DNA from: Caballeronia sp. TF1N1
Lineage (GTDB): Bacteria; Pseudomonadota; Gammaproteobacteria; Burkholderiales; Burkholderiaceae
NCBI RefSeq assembly: GCF_022878925.1
Contig: NZ_CP084627.1
Coordinates: 806,001-870,000 of the forward strand
DNA length: 64,000 nucleotides
Reading direction: 5' to 3'
The notes under the pieces were generated by a model. The model worked only from the letters and a program-made list of their open reading frames with translations, did no database searches and was not told the origin of the DNA. The stretch's first letter is position 1. Each line of letters begins with the position of its first letter. Of the stretch, positions 46,120-55,380 are shown one piece after another. The translations under genes were made by a program, and so were the position numbers.

Positions 46120-46985
46120 TATCCCTTCCCTCCGGTGACAGGACCGGTATAGAAGAAGCGCCGCGCGCCGAGCATGCCGCCCACCACGAGCAACTGCACG
46201 AAGCCCATGACGAGGGCGATGGTCGATGCCAGCGAGTAATCGTAAGTCTCGAACGCCGCTTCGGATGCGGCGATCGAGATCACGCGCGTGGGACCCGCGG
46301 GCGCGCCGAGCAGCACCGCCGACGGAAACACCGAGAACGCCTGCACGAACGAGAGGCACGCGGTCATCGTGAGACCGGGAAGCAACAGCGGAAAGTAGAT
46401 CTGCCGGAACTGTTGCCACGGACTTGCGCCGAGCGTGGCGGCCGCGCGCGCAAGCGTCGGGTCGATGCCCGTCACATACGAAAGCGTCAGCAAAAACGCA
46501 AACGGAAAGCCCGACACGATGAGCGAAATCAGCACGCCCCAGTAGTTATGCGTGAGCCGGACTTCATCGCCATAAAGATGCAACGCCTGCACGGCTTGCG
46601 GGAACCAGCCGTTCGGGCTGAAGTACGTCAGCATGCCATCCGCGATCAGCACGGTGCCGAGCGTCACCGGAATGACGAGCAGCGTGGTCGCGAATTTCTG
46701 ATACGGCGACGAGCGCCGCAACGCAAATGCGACCGGCACCGAGACGCCGACGTTGATGAGCGTCGCCGGCACCGCGAGCTTGAGCGTCACGATGATCGTC
46801 GGCCACATCGACGTATCGGTGAAAAACGTGATGTAGTTGGCCCACGCGCTGCCGCCGTTCATCGGATTGAACGACAGCATGAGACCGTAGGCGAACGGAT
46901 AGATGAAGAGCGCGACGATAAAAATCAGCGCCGGCGCGACAAGCCAACCCTTCGGATCGCGCTGGACGGGAAGCGTGGCGATCAT
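46119..46985 (-). CDS. ABC transporter permease (first)
   Basis: A 288-residue permease (PotB-like) from ATG 46985. N-terminal helix VAPALIFIVALFIYPFAYGL; the EAA-type loop reads IDPTLARAAATLGASPWQQF, then RQIYFPLLLPGL. Its start overlaps the ATPase stop by four bases (46982-46985). With the second permease it forms the membrane channel of the importer. Confidence 0.9.
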   Translation of the reverse strand: MIATLPVQRDPKGWLVAPALIFIVALFIYPFAYGLMLSFNPMNGGSAWANYITFFTDTSMWPTIIVTLKLAVPATLINVGVSVPVAFALRRSSPYQKFATTLLVIPVTLGTVLIADGMLTYFSPNGWFPQAVQALHLYGDEVRLTHNYWGVLISLIVSGFPFAFLLTLSYVTGIDPTLARAAATLGASPWQQFRQIYFPLLLPGLTMTACLSFVQAFSVFPSAVLLGAPAGPTRVISIAASEAAFETYDYSLASTIALVMGFVQLLVVGGMLGARRFFYTGPVTGGKG

Positions 46986-48058
46986 TTGTCTTCTCCGTAC
47001 ACGAGCGTCTTCGAAGGCGCAACGCGCAACGTGATGCGCTCGCCTTCGCTGTACTCGCCCGCAATGCGCGCCCACAGCTTGCCGAACGCCGTGTTTACGA
47101 TGACGAGCGAATCGCGGCCGCCGTATTCGACGATCTCGACGAGCGCGTCGAACGCGTTCGGCTCGCCGGGCGCGGCGCGTTCCATGTCTTCGGGCCGCAG
47201 CGCGACGCTGACGTTCTTGCTGTCGAAGCCTTCCATCGGCATGCCGAGCAAGCGCACGCCGTTCGCGGTGACCGCGACGGATTCGCCCTGCGTGCCTTCG
47301 AGCGTGAACGGCACGACATTTCGAAAGCCCATGAAGCGCGCGACATGCAGGTTCTTCGGCCGCGAATACACTTCCTTCGGCGCGGCCACTTGCTGCACCG
47401 ACCCCTCTTTCATCACGACGATGCGGTCGGCCATCGACAGCGCTTCGTCCTGATCGTGCGTCACGTAGATGGTGGCACGTTCGAGCTTGCCGTGAATGCG
47501 GCGGATTTCCGCGCGCATCTCGATCCGCAACTTGGTGTCGAGATTGGACAAGGGCTCGTCCATCAGGACGAGCGGCGGCTCGATCACGATTGCGCGCGCA
47601 ATCGCCACGCGCTGCTGCTGGCCGCCTGACAACTGGCCGGGCAACTTTGCGTCGTGCCCGATCAGTTGCACGAGATTCAATGCGGCCTTGGCGCGCTTGG
47701 TGGCTTCCGCCTTCGCGACGCCGCGCATCTTCAGGCCGAAGCCGACGTTATCCAGCACCGACATATGCGGAAACAGCGCGTAGTTCTGAAACACCATGCC
47801 GAAGCCGCGCTTCTCGGGCGGCAACACGTCGATACGCTTGTCGTCCAGCCAGATGCCGCCGCCCGTCAAAGGCTGCAAACCGGCGATGCAGTTCAGCGCC
47901 GTCGACTTGCCGCAACCCGAAGGCCCGAGCAGCGCGATGAACTCGCCGCGCTGGATGTTCAGGTCGAGTCCTTTCAGCGCGGCGAGTTGCTGCCCTTCCG
48001 CATTGGTGAAACTGCGCGAGACCGAGTCGAGACGCAACTGCTCAAAATCATGCTTCAT
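46982..48058 (-). CDS. ABC transporter ATP-binding protein
   Basis: A 358-residue ATPase of the PotA/UgpC type. Walker [12 protein letters not shown]-loop [14 protein letters not shown], signature [14 protein letters not shown], Walker [14 protein letters not shown]-loop VTHDQDEAL; a TOBE-like C-terminal domain follows. The start at 48058 ([17 protein letters not shown]) has AAGGG upstream. It follows the binding-protein gene after an 87-base gap that holds a strong hairpin. Confidence 0.94.
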   Translation of the reverse strand: MKHDFEQLRLDSVSRSFTNAEGQQLAALKGLDLNIQRGEFIALLGPSGCGKSTALNCIAGLQPLTGGGIWLDDKRIDVLPPEKRGFGMVFQNYALFPHMSVLDNVGFGLKMRGVAKAEATKRAKAALNLVQLIGHDAKLPGQLSGGQQQRVAIARAIVIEPPLVLMDEPLSNLDTKLRIEMRAEIRRIHGKLERATIYVTHDQDEALSMADRIVVMKEGSVQQVAAPKEVYSRPKNLHVARFMGFRNVVPFTLEGTQGESVAVTANGVRLLGMPMEGFDSKNVSVALRPEDMERAAPGEPNAFDALVEIVEYGGRDSLVIVNTAFGKLWARIAGEYSEGERITLRVAPSKTLVYGEDK

Positions 48059-48075
48059 GGCGAAACCCTTGTGCG

Positions 48076-48109
48076 AAGCGGCGGCGTCCGATGAGGAGCG
48101 CCGCCGCTT
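48076..48109 (-). promoter_or_regulatory. Intercistronic hairpin between binding-protein and ATPase genes
   Basis: Perfect 11-base arms AAGCGGCGGCG (48076-48086) and CGCCGCCGCTT (48099-48109), 12-base loop, no T-run on the minus strand. In many importer operons such a structure keeps the binding-protein mRNA more abundant than the downstream part. Confidence 0.65.
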
Positions 48110-48145
48110 TATCAATGACGCGGTATCGATGCCTGGCGTCGATGC

Positions 48146-49318
48146 TTACTTAGTCTTCGCCGCGCCGATTTCACGGTCCCATTTCTGGAACGCGGCGACC
48201 ATCGCCTGCGCGTTGAGCGGCACGACGTGCGGACGGTCGGCAAGCAACTTCGCATATTCCGGCCGGCCAAACTTCTGAATCACTTCCTGGCTCTTGGCGG
48301 GCGCGGCCGACAGCGGCACGTCCTTCACGGCGGGGCCGGGATAGAAATAGCCGTCGTCGTATGTCAGTGCCTGCTGCGCGGGCTCGAGCATGAAGTTCAT
48401 CAGCTTGTAGAGCACGTCGAGCTTTTCCTTGGGCACGCCCTTCGGGATCACCATGTAGTGGGCGTCGTTCACCCAGGTCATGTTGTCGAAGGCTTGCACC
48501 TTGAATTCCGCCGGCACGATGCCGAGCGCGCGCGGGTTGATGTCCCAGCCCGTCACGGTCACGGTCATGTCACGCGTGCCCTCGCCCAGTTCCTTCATCA
48601 CCGCCGACGTGCCGCCCGGATAGTAGGGAATACAGTCGTTCAGTTGCTTGAGGAAGGCCCAGGTCTTGTCCCAGCCGTTGACCGGATCGGTCGGGTCCTT
48701 GTCGCCGAGCACATACGGCAGACCCATGAGGAAGGTACGGCCGGGACCGGAATTGGCCGGGCGCGCGTAGATCAGCTTGTTCGGATGCGCCTTGCACCAC
48801 GCGAGCAGTTGATCCGGCGTCTTCGGCACGTCGGTGACCTTTGCGGGGTTGTATTCGAGCAGCGGACCCGCGGGCATGTAGGTGACTTCCAGGCCGTAAC
48901 CTTGCGCGATGTCCTGCATCTTGCGCGGACCCGGTGCGTACTTGTCGAGCACACCGGGGAACGCCTTGGCGTTGTCGGGCAGCAGCTTTTCCCACAGACC
49001 TTGCTGGATGCCGGCCGCGAGCGCATCCGTGCCCGTCACGACGAGGTCGATGTCCGAGCGGCCCGCGCCCTGCATCGCCTTGATCTTGCCCGGCAACTGC
49101 GGCGCGGGCGCGTTCGTGAAGGTGATGCTGGAAACGAGATCGGGATACTTCGCCTTGAAGGCTTCGAACCCCTTCTGCGTCAGTTGAAGATTGCCCGCAA
49201 CGTCGACGATGTTGATGGATACCGGATCGGCCGCATTCGCCCCGCCCGCCGCAAATATCGCGCTGACGGCGACGCATACCGCCGCCATTTTCACTGACAG
49301 TCCTGCCTTGAAAGCCAT
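48146..49318 (-). CDS. ABC transporter substrate-binding protein
   Basis: A 390-residue periplasmic binding protein with signal peptide (KMAAVCVAVSAIFAAGGANA). The mature domain (INIVDVAGNLQLTQKGFEAF, DIDLVVTGTDALAAGIQQGL, YMPAGPLLEYNPAKVTDVPK) belongs to the family-1 extracellular solute-binding group used with Pot-type permeases. The ligand cannot be read. It is the first gene of the transporter set, with a 326-base gap upstream that may hold its own promoter. Confidence 0.9.
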   Translation of the reverse strand: MAFKAGLSVKMAAVCVAVSAIFAAGGANAADPVSINIVDVAGNLQLTQKGFEAFKAKYPDLVSSITFTNAPAPQLPGKIKAMQGAGRSDIDLVVTGTDALAAGIQQGLWEKLLPDNAKAFPGVLDKYAPGPRKMQDIAQGYGLEVTYMPAGPLLEYNPAKVTDVPKTPDQLLAWCKAHPNKLIYARPANSGPGRTFLMGLPYVLGDKDPTDPVNGWDKTWAFLKQLNDCIPYYPGGTSAVMKELGEGTRDMTVTVTGWDINPRALGIVPAEFKVQAFDNMTWVNDAHYMVIPKGVPKEKLDVLYKLMNFMLEPAQQALTYDDGYFYPGPAVKDVPLSAAPAKSQEVIQKFGRPEYAKLLADRPHVVPLNAQAMVAAFQKWDREIGAAKTK

Positions 49319-49644
49319 TTCGTCTCCTCACGTCTTTCGCAAGGCCGGTTGTTTTATTGGTGCCCGGCCTGGGTTTGCTTGCTCTGATTTTTCGATACTT
49401 CGCGATTCCGCACGTTGCAGCGCAGCCGCGCAATGCTTCCTTTTACTTCGGAAGTTGAAAAATAGCTAACGCGATCATCGTATGTCAAGCAAATCGACGG
49501 GAGCAGATCTTGTTTCCCAACCGGGTCAAACAGGCGTTGACGCTTTGTCTGCCGATGTTTGCTGCGCGCTCTCGGGATATACCCCGAGCGACTTGTTTAA
49601 CCGCTTTTAACTGGCGTTTCCCGTGAAGGCGCCGCATTACGCAC
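49319..49644. promoter_or_regulatory. 326-base gap upstream of the binding-protein gene
   Basis: No gene supported. A motif TGTCAAGCA at 49483-49491 differs by one base from the core of the palindrome found upstream of the DapA-family gene (TGTCAAACA), so it may be a second weak site for the same GntR regulator. Otherwise nothing was seen. Confidence 0.35.
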
Positions 49645-50568
49645 TCAAGCGATGGCGCGGTCCATTTCAACGAGGTCGCGCGCTTCCTTCGCGATGGCAG
49701 GCAACGCCGCTTCGGGCGAGCCGCTCAGGAGCGGCAGAAGCGGCCCCATATCCGCGATGCCCGAGAGCGTCACGGCGTCGTGCAGGACGCGGATGAGCGA
49801 GATTTCGTCGCGTAGGGTTTCGAGCGGGAGGAAGCGGTTATAGAGCTGTCGAGCCTCGTCCATGCGACCGGCTTTCACGGCGTGCAGCAACGCCGTCACC
49901 GCGTTAGGCGCGATGCAGCCCGAGCCCGTTGTCCACGCAGCGAGCCCGAATTCACGCACGTGGGCGATCGACGGGCGCTCGCCCATACCGGACACGACTT
50001 TCGCGGCCGGAACGCTTTGCAGCAGGTGGAGCAGATACGGATCGACGGCGGGATCGGCGCGCACAATCGCGTACTTGACGGCCAGCAACGTACCGTCATC
50101 GATGAGTGCGGCGAGCGTATCGACATCGACATAATCTTCGCTCTTGATATATAGCGTGAACGGCATGCCGGCTGCATCGACCAGGCGCTTGAGGCCCGTC
50201 GCCACGCCCTGTGGCGTCGTGAATCCGGCAAGCGGGAGCACCATCGCGGTACGGAAGTCCGTCTGCGAAAGAATGTGCGCCTGGTCGAGCATTTTTCCGT
50301 AGTCCGGACCGATGGCGGGAATTACGCGCGTCTCTTGCCCCGCAATCTCGGCAAGCATGTCAAGCAACTCGCGGTACTCGCTCACGGCAACGTGATAAAG
50401 ATTCGCATTGCCGCCGTATAGGAGCGTGCGCACGCCGCCCGCTTCTATATGCTCGACCAACTTGCGGTTTGCATGAGGATTCAACGAGTAATCGACATTT
50501 CGTGCGAGCGGCGGCACGGCCATGACGGACTCAGAAAACTCGCTTACGGTAATCGGTTGGATGTTCAC
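49645..50568 (-). CDS. Dihydrodipicolinate synthase (DapA)-family aldolase/lyase
   Basis: A 307-residue class I aldolase-type protein. The start is probably GTG 50568, with GCGAGG six bases upstream; the open frame to 50628 has no support. The Schiff-base Lys is in LYIKSEDYVD. The usual GTTGE loop is replaced by LLYGGNANLYHVAVSEYREL, so it is not a housekeeping DapA but one of the catabolic members (compare sugar-acid dehydratases or aldolases). It lies between the GntR regulator and the ABC importer, so it probably acts on the imported compound. Confidence 0.86.
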   Translation of the reverse strand: MNIQPITVSEFSESVMAVPPLARNVDYSLNPHANRKLVEHIEAGGVRTLLYGGNANLYHVAVSEYRELLDMLAEIAGQETRVIPAIGPDYGKMLDQAHILSQTDFRTAMVLPLAGFTTPQGVATGLKRLVDAAGMPFTLYIKSEDYVDVDTLAALIDDGTLLAVKYAIVRADPAVDPYLLHLLQSVPAAKVVSGMGERPSIAHVREFGLAAWTTGSGCIAPNAVTALLHAVKAGRMDEARQLYNRFLPLETLRDEISLIRVLHDAVTLSGIADMGPLLPLLSGSPEAALPAIAKEARDLVEMDRAIA

Positions 50569-50617
50569 GGCGCCTCGCGGTAGTCGTCTGGAACGATCGA
50601 AAGTAGCAAGGCACCCC

Positions 50618-50636
50618 AAAGTTGTCAAACAACTTT
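50618..50636. promoter_or_regulatory. Candidate operator of the FadR/GntR-type regulator
   Basis: Perfect dyad AAAGTTGTCAAACAACTTT with 8-base arms and a 3-base centre. Its core TTGTCAAACAA fits the TNGTNNNACNA consensus of FadR-subfamily GntR proteins. It lies 50 bases upstream of the DapA-family GTG start and just past the gntR stop, a sensible place to repress the catabolic operon. Confidence 0.6.
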
Positions 50637-50692
50637 TCTGTTAACTAGGGTTTCCCCTTTAACCTATCGATACGGTCGTATGACATCTACGC

Positions 50693-51385
50693 CTAACTGC
50701 CGAACATCCGATTCAGCGCATTTTCGAGATGCGACTTCATAGCTTCGCCGGCTCGTGACGAATCGCGAGCACGAATCGCATCGAGCACATCCAGATGCTC
50801 GCGCTGGACGAGACGCTGCCGCTCGACTGTTTTCACGAGCGACAGGTTTCGCGACAGGTTCATGCTGAAAACAATCTGCTCCTCGATAAACGAGAGCACC
50901 GTGATGAAGAACTGATTTTTCGATGCCTTTGCGACCGCAAGATGGAACGCGAAGTCGTCTTTCGCGCCAATGCCTTCTTGCGCCTCCACCACGCGTTCGA
51001 GTTGTTCCCAGGCGGCTTCGATGGCGCGGATGTCGTCGTCATCCGCCTTAAGCGCGGCAAGCTCGGCTGCGCCTGCTTCCGTGACTACGCGAAATTCGTA
51101 GCATCGGCGAATGTCTGACAGCGTTTCTAACGGAGCGAAGCGCCGCACATCCGGGTCTGGACGACGACCGACAGTAGTGCCCGATCCGCGCCGCGTGACG
51201 ATGATGCCGTCCGCGCGTAGTCGCGCCAACGCCTCGCGCACGGTCGGGCGCGAGGTCGCAAAGCGTTCGGCAAGGGCGTGTTCTGTCAGAAGACGATCGC
51301 CTTCCTTGAACTCGCCTTCCATGATGCTATTGAGGATATCGCTGTAGATTCGGTCGGCGAGACCATGCGATTTACGCTCGTTCAT
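50693..51385 (-). CDS. GntR/FadR-family transcriptional regulator
   Basis: A 230-residue regulator from ATG 51385 (MNERKSHGLADRIYSDILNS). N-terminal winged helix: LTEHALAERFATSRPTVREA, then LARLRADGIIVTRRGSGTTV. C-terminal FCD helical domain (SDIRRCYEFRVVTEAGAAEL, DDFAFHLAVAKASKNQFFIT, HLDVLDAIRARDSSRAGEAM) with Asp/His-type metal/ligand residues. It is first in the minus-strand order before the DapA-family gene and ABC importer, so it is the likely local repressor. Confidence 0.92.
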   Translation of the reverse strand: MNERKSHGLADRIYSDILNSIMEGEFKEGDRLLTEHALAERFATSRPTVREALARLRADGIIVTRRGSGTTVGRRPDPDVRRFAPLETLSDIRRCYEFRVVTEAGAAELAALKADDDDIRAIEAAWEQLERVVEAQEGIGAKDDFAFHLAVAKASKNQFFITVLSFIEEQIVFSMNLSRNLSLVKTVERQRLVQREHLDVLDAIRARDSSRAGEAMKSHLENALNRMFGS

Positions 51386-51458
51386 GTGTACGCTGGACGT
51401 GCTTGTCAGAGTAGGGAACGATTGTAAGGCAAATTTTTGCGTTGTCGCGATAACGCGT

Positions 51459-51492
51459 GAAGGCCGACGCACGCCATGCTGCGTCGGCCTTC
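51459..51492. terminator. Strong hairpin beside the pentanucleotide repeat
   Basis: Perfect 13-base arms GAAGGCCGACGCA (51459-51471) and TGCGTCGGCCTTC (51480-51492) with an 8-base loop. It lies between the adhesin stop and gntR. No T-run follows on either strand, so intrinsic termination is uncertain. Confidence 0.5.
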
Positions 51493-51537
51493 TTCACTTC
51501 ACTTCACTTCACTTCACTTCACTTCACTTCACTTCAC
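51493..51537. repeat. Pentanucleotide microsatellite (TTCAC)9
   Basis: Nine perfect tandem copies of TTCAC. It sits 15 bases past the adhesin stop codon (minus strand) and 108-152 bases upstream of the gntR start. Confidence 0.95.
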
Positions 51538-51552
51538 TTTACGCACTGGGCA

Positions 51553-54500
51553 TTACCACTGATGCCCCGCTCCGATGGTGAAGCCGACATTTCCGGAACT
51601 GCTTGTATTGCCGGAAGCCTTGATTACCCAACTTTCGTCTTGCGTAACATGGGAGATGCCGAGTGCCGCGCCGGAGGCCCCAGCGTAACGCGCGCCGGCC
51701 AACGCGACCATGGTCTTGCCCGGAGCGGTAGGCTGCGGCAGTCCGGCGGAAGCCATCGCGGCTGCGATACCGCCATAAGCCGCTTTCGCCATGTTGTTGA
51801 TCTGGCCTTGCACGCCCGCGATACGCGAGTCGGTATAGTTCTGCGCCTGTGTGGAAGCGAGATTCAACTGACTCACATTGACCGCATCGGTACTCTGCGT
51901 GCCCGCCGCGACGTTCGTGATCTGACGTTCGTTACCCGCAGACCCGACCGAAACCGTATTTACTCGATCCGCCACTGAGTTAGCCCCGAGCGCGACGGAA
52001 TTGTCCGCAGTAGCGCTGGCATTCGCGCCCATGGCAACGGAATGCACGCCTGTCGCGCTAGCGACTTCAGTGTTGACATCGCCTTGCGCGGCGAACATTG
52101 GGTTGCCACCGCTCATGGCGATGTTCGTCACGCGATCGATTGCGGCATTCATCTGGTCGACGTTGACCGCGTCGTCGCTCGCAACGCCCGCAGCAACATT
52201 GTGGATTGTCGTGCCGCCTGCGACGTTATTGCCAAGCGTGATGCTCGAGTAGTTGGTCGACCCGTCCGCGTTGTGGTCATAGGTCACGGAAGTATTGGTC
52301 GTGCCGTCTCCATTAATGAGACCGGCGCCCTTCAACTGCGAGACGTTGACGGCATCGGTATCCTGCGTACCGGCTGCCACGTTGGTGATCTGACGTTCCG
52401 CGCCCTTCGATCCGACCGACACGGTGTTTGCACGATCCGCCAGCGAGTTCGAGCCGAGCGCCACCGAGTTGTTCGCGATAGCCTGAGCATTGCCGCCGAT
52501 CGCCACTGATTCCGCGCCCGTGGCCTGGGAGTCCTCCAGCACCGAATTGGCGTGGAAGTACTTGATGCCGCCGCCCGTGTTGATGTTGTTGAGCGTCTCG
52601 TTGATCGTCGAGATGTCGGTCGTGTTCTGCGTGACGCGGCCGTCGAGATTGGTAAGGGCGTCGCCGACGTTGTTGAAGGTATTACCGTCCTGGAACGTGT
52701 ACGTCGGCTTAGTAATGGTGCCGTCCTGATTTACGGTCGAACCGCCGCCGAGGGCGTCGGCCGTGCTCGATGCAGTTTTGTAGAGTTGGCTGCCATTCAC
52801 CGCTTCAAGGCTGTCCGCGCTCACTTCACCTGCGTCCACGTTCTTGATTTTGACTGGCGTACCCACATTGCCCAGCGTGACCGTCTTGTGGTCGCCGTCG
52901 TCATATTGGACCGCGTTGGCAATGCCGGTCGAAAGCGACGTCATGCTCGTCGACACCGATGTCGAGAGCGTAAACAACTGCCCGCCGTTCACCGCTTCAT
53001 TGCTGCCTGCAGCCACTTCGCCATCGGCAACGTTCGTCAGCTTGACCGGAGCGGCGCCGGTGTCGCCCAAGCGAACCGACGTGTGGTTTGCGTCGTCGTA
53101 TTGAACAGAGTTGGCGACGCCGGTCGAGAGCGAGGTCATGCCCGTCGAGATTGAATCGACGCTCGTCGACAGCGACGTGACGCTGGTCGAAATGCCGTCG
53201 ATGTTGGTCGAAAGCGAGGTCATGCCGGTCGACACGGATGACGACAAGTTGTACAGCTGACCACCGTTGACCGCGTCCTTGCTGTCTGCTGCTACAACGC
53301 CGTCCTCAACGTTGTGAAGCTTCACGGGCGTGCCGGCGTTGCCGAACGTGACCGAGTCGTGGGCCGCGTTGTCATACTGGACGGCGTTCGCGAGACCGGT
53401 GGAAAGCGACGCCACCGATGTCGACGTCGATCCCGACAGTGTGTCGATACCTGTTGAAAGCGACCCGACCGTCGTGGACATCGAAGTGGAAAGCGTATCG
53501 ACACCGGTGGAGAGCGAGGCGACTGCCGTAGAGGTGGAGGTCGAGAGCGTGTCCACGCCCGTCGAGAGCGAGGCAACGCTCGTCGATGTCGACGTCGAAA
53601 GCGAATCCACGGACGTGGACAGCGTGCTGACACTCGTCGACACTGAATCGACAGCTGTGGACAGTGTGCTTACGCTTGTCGAAATCGAATCCACCGAGGT
53701 CGAAAGCGAGCCGACGCTCGTGGACACTGAAGCAATGCTCGTCGAGGCCGACGTCGAAAGCGAATCGACACTTGTCGACAGGGAACTAACGCTGGTCGCG
53801 GTTGCCGTTGAAAGCGAGTTGACTGCGGTCGAAGTGGATGTCGACAGCGTATCGACGCTGGTAGACAGCGAATTGACAGAGGTCGAAGTGGAAGCCGAAA
53901 GCGATTCGACGCTGGTCGAGATGGAGCCCGTGGTCGTCGATACCGAAGCCGACAGCGTGTCGAAGCTCGTGGACAGCGAATTGACGCCAGTCGACACAGA
54001 ATCGACAGTTGTGGACAATGATCCAACACTTGTCGACACGGAATCGATGCTCGTCGAAAGCGAAGCGACGCTCGTCGAAGCGGAGGTCGAAAGCGAGTTA
54101 AGGCCGGTCGAAGCCGACGTCGAAAGCGAGTACAGTTGGCTGCCGTTGATGGCGTCCGTGCTCGACTCTGTTACATCGCCCTTGGCTACGTTGGTCAGCT
54201 TCACTTCAGAGGCGCCGACACCACCCAGCGTGACCGAGTCATGGCTTGCGTTGTCGTACTGAACCGAGTTCGCGAGACCCGTCGACAGCGATCCGACAGC
54301 GGTTGAGGTTGAGATGGACAGCGTGTCCACTCTCGTGGACAGTGAGCCGACGTTAGTCGACAGCGAGTTGACCGTGCTCGACACTGAAGTCAACCCGGTT
54401 GACAGCGAGGTCACGCCCGTGGAAACCGAAGTCGAAAGAGAGTCGACGCCCGTAGACAGGGAGTTCACGCTCGTCGACACTGAATCGACGGTTGTAGACA

Positions 54501-55248
54501 GTGAGGTTACCGCGGTCGACGCCGAGGTGGACAGCGAGCCTACAGTGGTCGAAGCCGACGTCGACAAGGAATCGATACTTGTCGATAACGAGGTAGTCGT
54601 GGTCGAAACGGAGGTCGACAAGGAGGCTACGCTCGACGAAGCCGAGGTCGAGAGCGAGTCGAGGCCCGTTGAAGCAGACGTCGAAAGCGAATACAACTGA
54701 CTACCGTTGATGGCGTCCGTGCTTGAGTTTGTTACATCGCCTTTGGCGACGTTGGTCAGCTTCACTTCGGAAGGCGCGGCGACACCGCCCAGCGTGACGG
54801 AGTCATGGCTTGCGTTGTCGTACTGAACCGAGTTCGCGAGACCCGTCGACAGCGATCCTACGGCAGTCGATGTCGAACTCGACAACGTATTGAGACCGGT
54901 GGACAGCGAACCGACGTTTGTCGACAGTGAGTCGACGGTAGTCGACACCGAAGTCAACCCGGTCGACAGCGAGTTCATCCCCGTGGAAACCGTGGTCGAG
55001 AGCGAGTCGACACCCGTGGACAGGGAAGTCACGCTCGTGGATACCGAATCGACGGTCGTGGACAGTGAAGTCACCGCCGTCGATGAAGAGGTAGACAGCG
55101 AGTTCAAAGTACTTGAAGTCGACGTCGATAACGAGTCCACGCTCGTCGACAAGGAAGTGGCCGTCGTCGAAACCGTCGTGGATAACGAATTGAGACCAGT
55201 GGAAACCGAATCTACGGTGGTGGAAAGGGAAGCAACCGTTGTCGACAC
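51553..55248 (-). CDS. Stalk, neck and anchor fragment of the disrupted adhesin
   Basis: The longest remaining open frame, 1231 residues from a GTG at 55248. It has the coiled-coil stalk with heptads (Leu and Val at the core positions), the connector repeats, two collagen-like-free YadA head/neck blocks and the YadA-type beta-barrel anchor (LASTQAQNYTDSRIAGVQGQ, then INNMAKAAYGGIAAAMASAG, ending in Trp). It lacks any signal peptide because that part lies on the other side of the insertion element, so it could not be exported even if translated. Confidence 0.85.
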   Translation of the reverse strand: MSTTVASLSTTVDSVSTGLNSLSTTVSTTATSLSTSVDSLSTSTSSTLNSLSTSSSTAVTSLSTTVDSVSTSVTSLSTGVDSLSTTVSTGMNSLSTGLTSVSTTVDSLSTNVGSLSTGLNTLSSSTSTAVGSLSTGLANSVQYDNASHDSVTLGGVAAPSEVKLTNVAKGDVTNSSTDAINGSQLYSLSTSASTGLDSLSTSASSSVASLSTSVSTTTTSLSTSIDSLSTSASTTVGSLSTSASTAVTSLSTTVDSVSTSVNSLSTGVDSLSTSVSTGVTSLSTGLTSVSSTVNSLSTNVGSLSTRVDTLSISTSTAVGSLSTGLANSVQYDNASHDSVTLGGVGASEVKLTNVAKGDVTESSTDAINGSQLYSLSTSASTGLNSLSTSASTSVASLSTSIDSVSTSVGSLSTTVDSVSTGVNSLSTSFDTLSASVSTTTGSISTSVESLSASTSTSVNSLSTSVDTLSTSTSTAVNSLSTATATSVSSLSTSVDSLSTSASTSIASVSTSVGSLSTSVDSISTSVSTLSTAVDSVSTSVSTLSTSVDSLSTSTSTSVASLSTGVDTLSTSTSTAVASLSTGVDTLSTSMSTTVGSLSTGIDTLSGSTSTSVASLSTGLANAVQYDNAAHDSVTFGNAGTPVKLHNVEDGVVAADSKDAVNGGQLYNLSSSVSTGMTSLSTNIDGISTSVTSLSTSVDSISTGMTSLSTGVANSVQYDDANHTSVRLGDTGAAPVKLTNVADGEVAAGSNEAVNGGQLFTLSTSVSTSMTSLSTGIANAVQYDDGDHKTVTLGNVGTPVKIKNVDAGEVSADSLEAVNGSQLYKTASSTADALGGGSTVNQDGTITKPTYTFQDGNTFNNVGDALTNLDGRVTQNTTDISTINETLNNINTGGGIKYFHANSVLEDSQATGAESVAIGGNAQAIANNSVALGSNSLADRANTVSVGSKGAERQITNVAAGTQDTDAVNVSQLKGAGLINGDGTTNTSVTYDHNADGSTNYSSITLGNNVAGGTTIHNVAAGVASDDAVNVDQMNAAIDRVTNIAMSGGNPMFAAQGDVNTEVASATGVHSVAMGANASATADNSVALGANSVADRVNTVSVGSAGNERQITNVAAGTQSTDAVNVSQLNLASTQAQNYTDSRIAGVQGQINNMAKAAYGGIAAAMASAGLPQPTAPGKTMVALAGARYAGASGAALGISHVTQDESWVIKASGNTSSSGNVGFTIGAGHQW

Positions 55249-55298
55249 CGAACTGACTGTCGTCGATAAAGAGCCGACCTGCGTGTTCAGCCCGTTGA

Positions 55299-55306
55299 TC
55301 GCCCCG
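55299..55306. repeat. Target-site duplication, left copy
   Basis: TCGCCCCG directly abuts the left inverted repeat and is identical to the copy at 56684-56691. Confidence 0.9.
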
Positions 55307-55335
55307 GGGACTGTCAGATTTTTTGTGTTTGAGGC
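55307..55335. repeat. Left terminal inverted repeat of the IS
   Basis: Begins GGGACTGTCAG and ends GAGGC; pairs with the complement of 56655-56683 with four mismatches. Confidence 0.88.
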
Positions 55336-55380
55336 AGTTAAGGCAACCCGCTTTTCAGCGGGTAGCGGTTTGAGGATCTT

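Noticed and set aside
51457..51978. Plus-strand frame reading through the TTCAC tract
   Set aside because: Translates the microsatellite and the antisense of the adhesin end; no gene signal.
52900..55200. Repeated SLST-coding DNA resembling a repeat array
   Set aside because: The repeats are coding heptads of the adhesin stalk, not CRISPR: no fixed repeat/spacer lengths and no cas genes.
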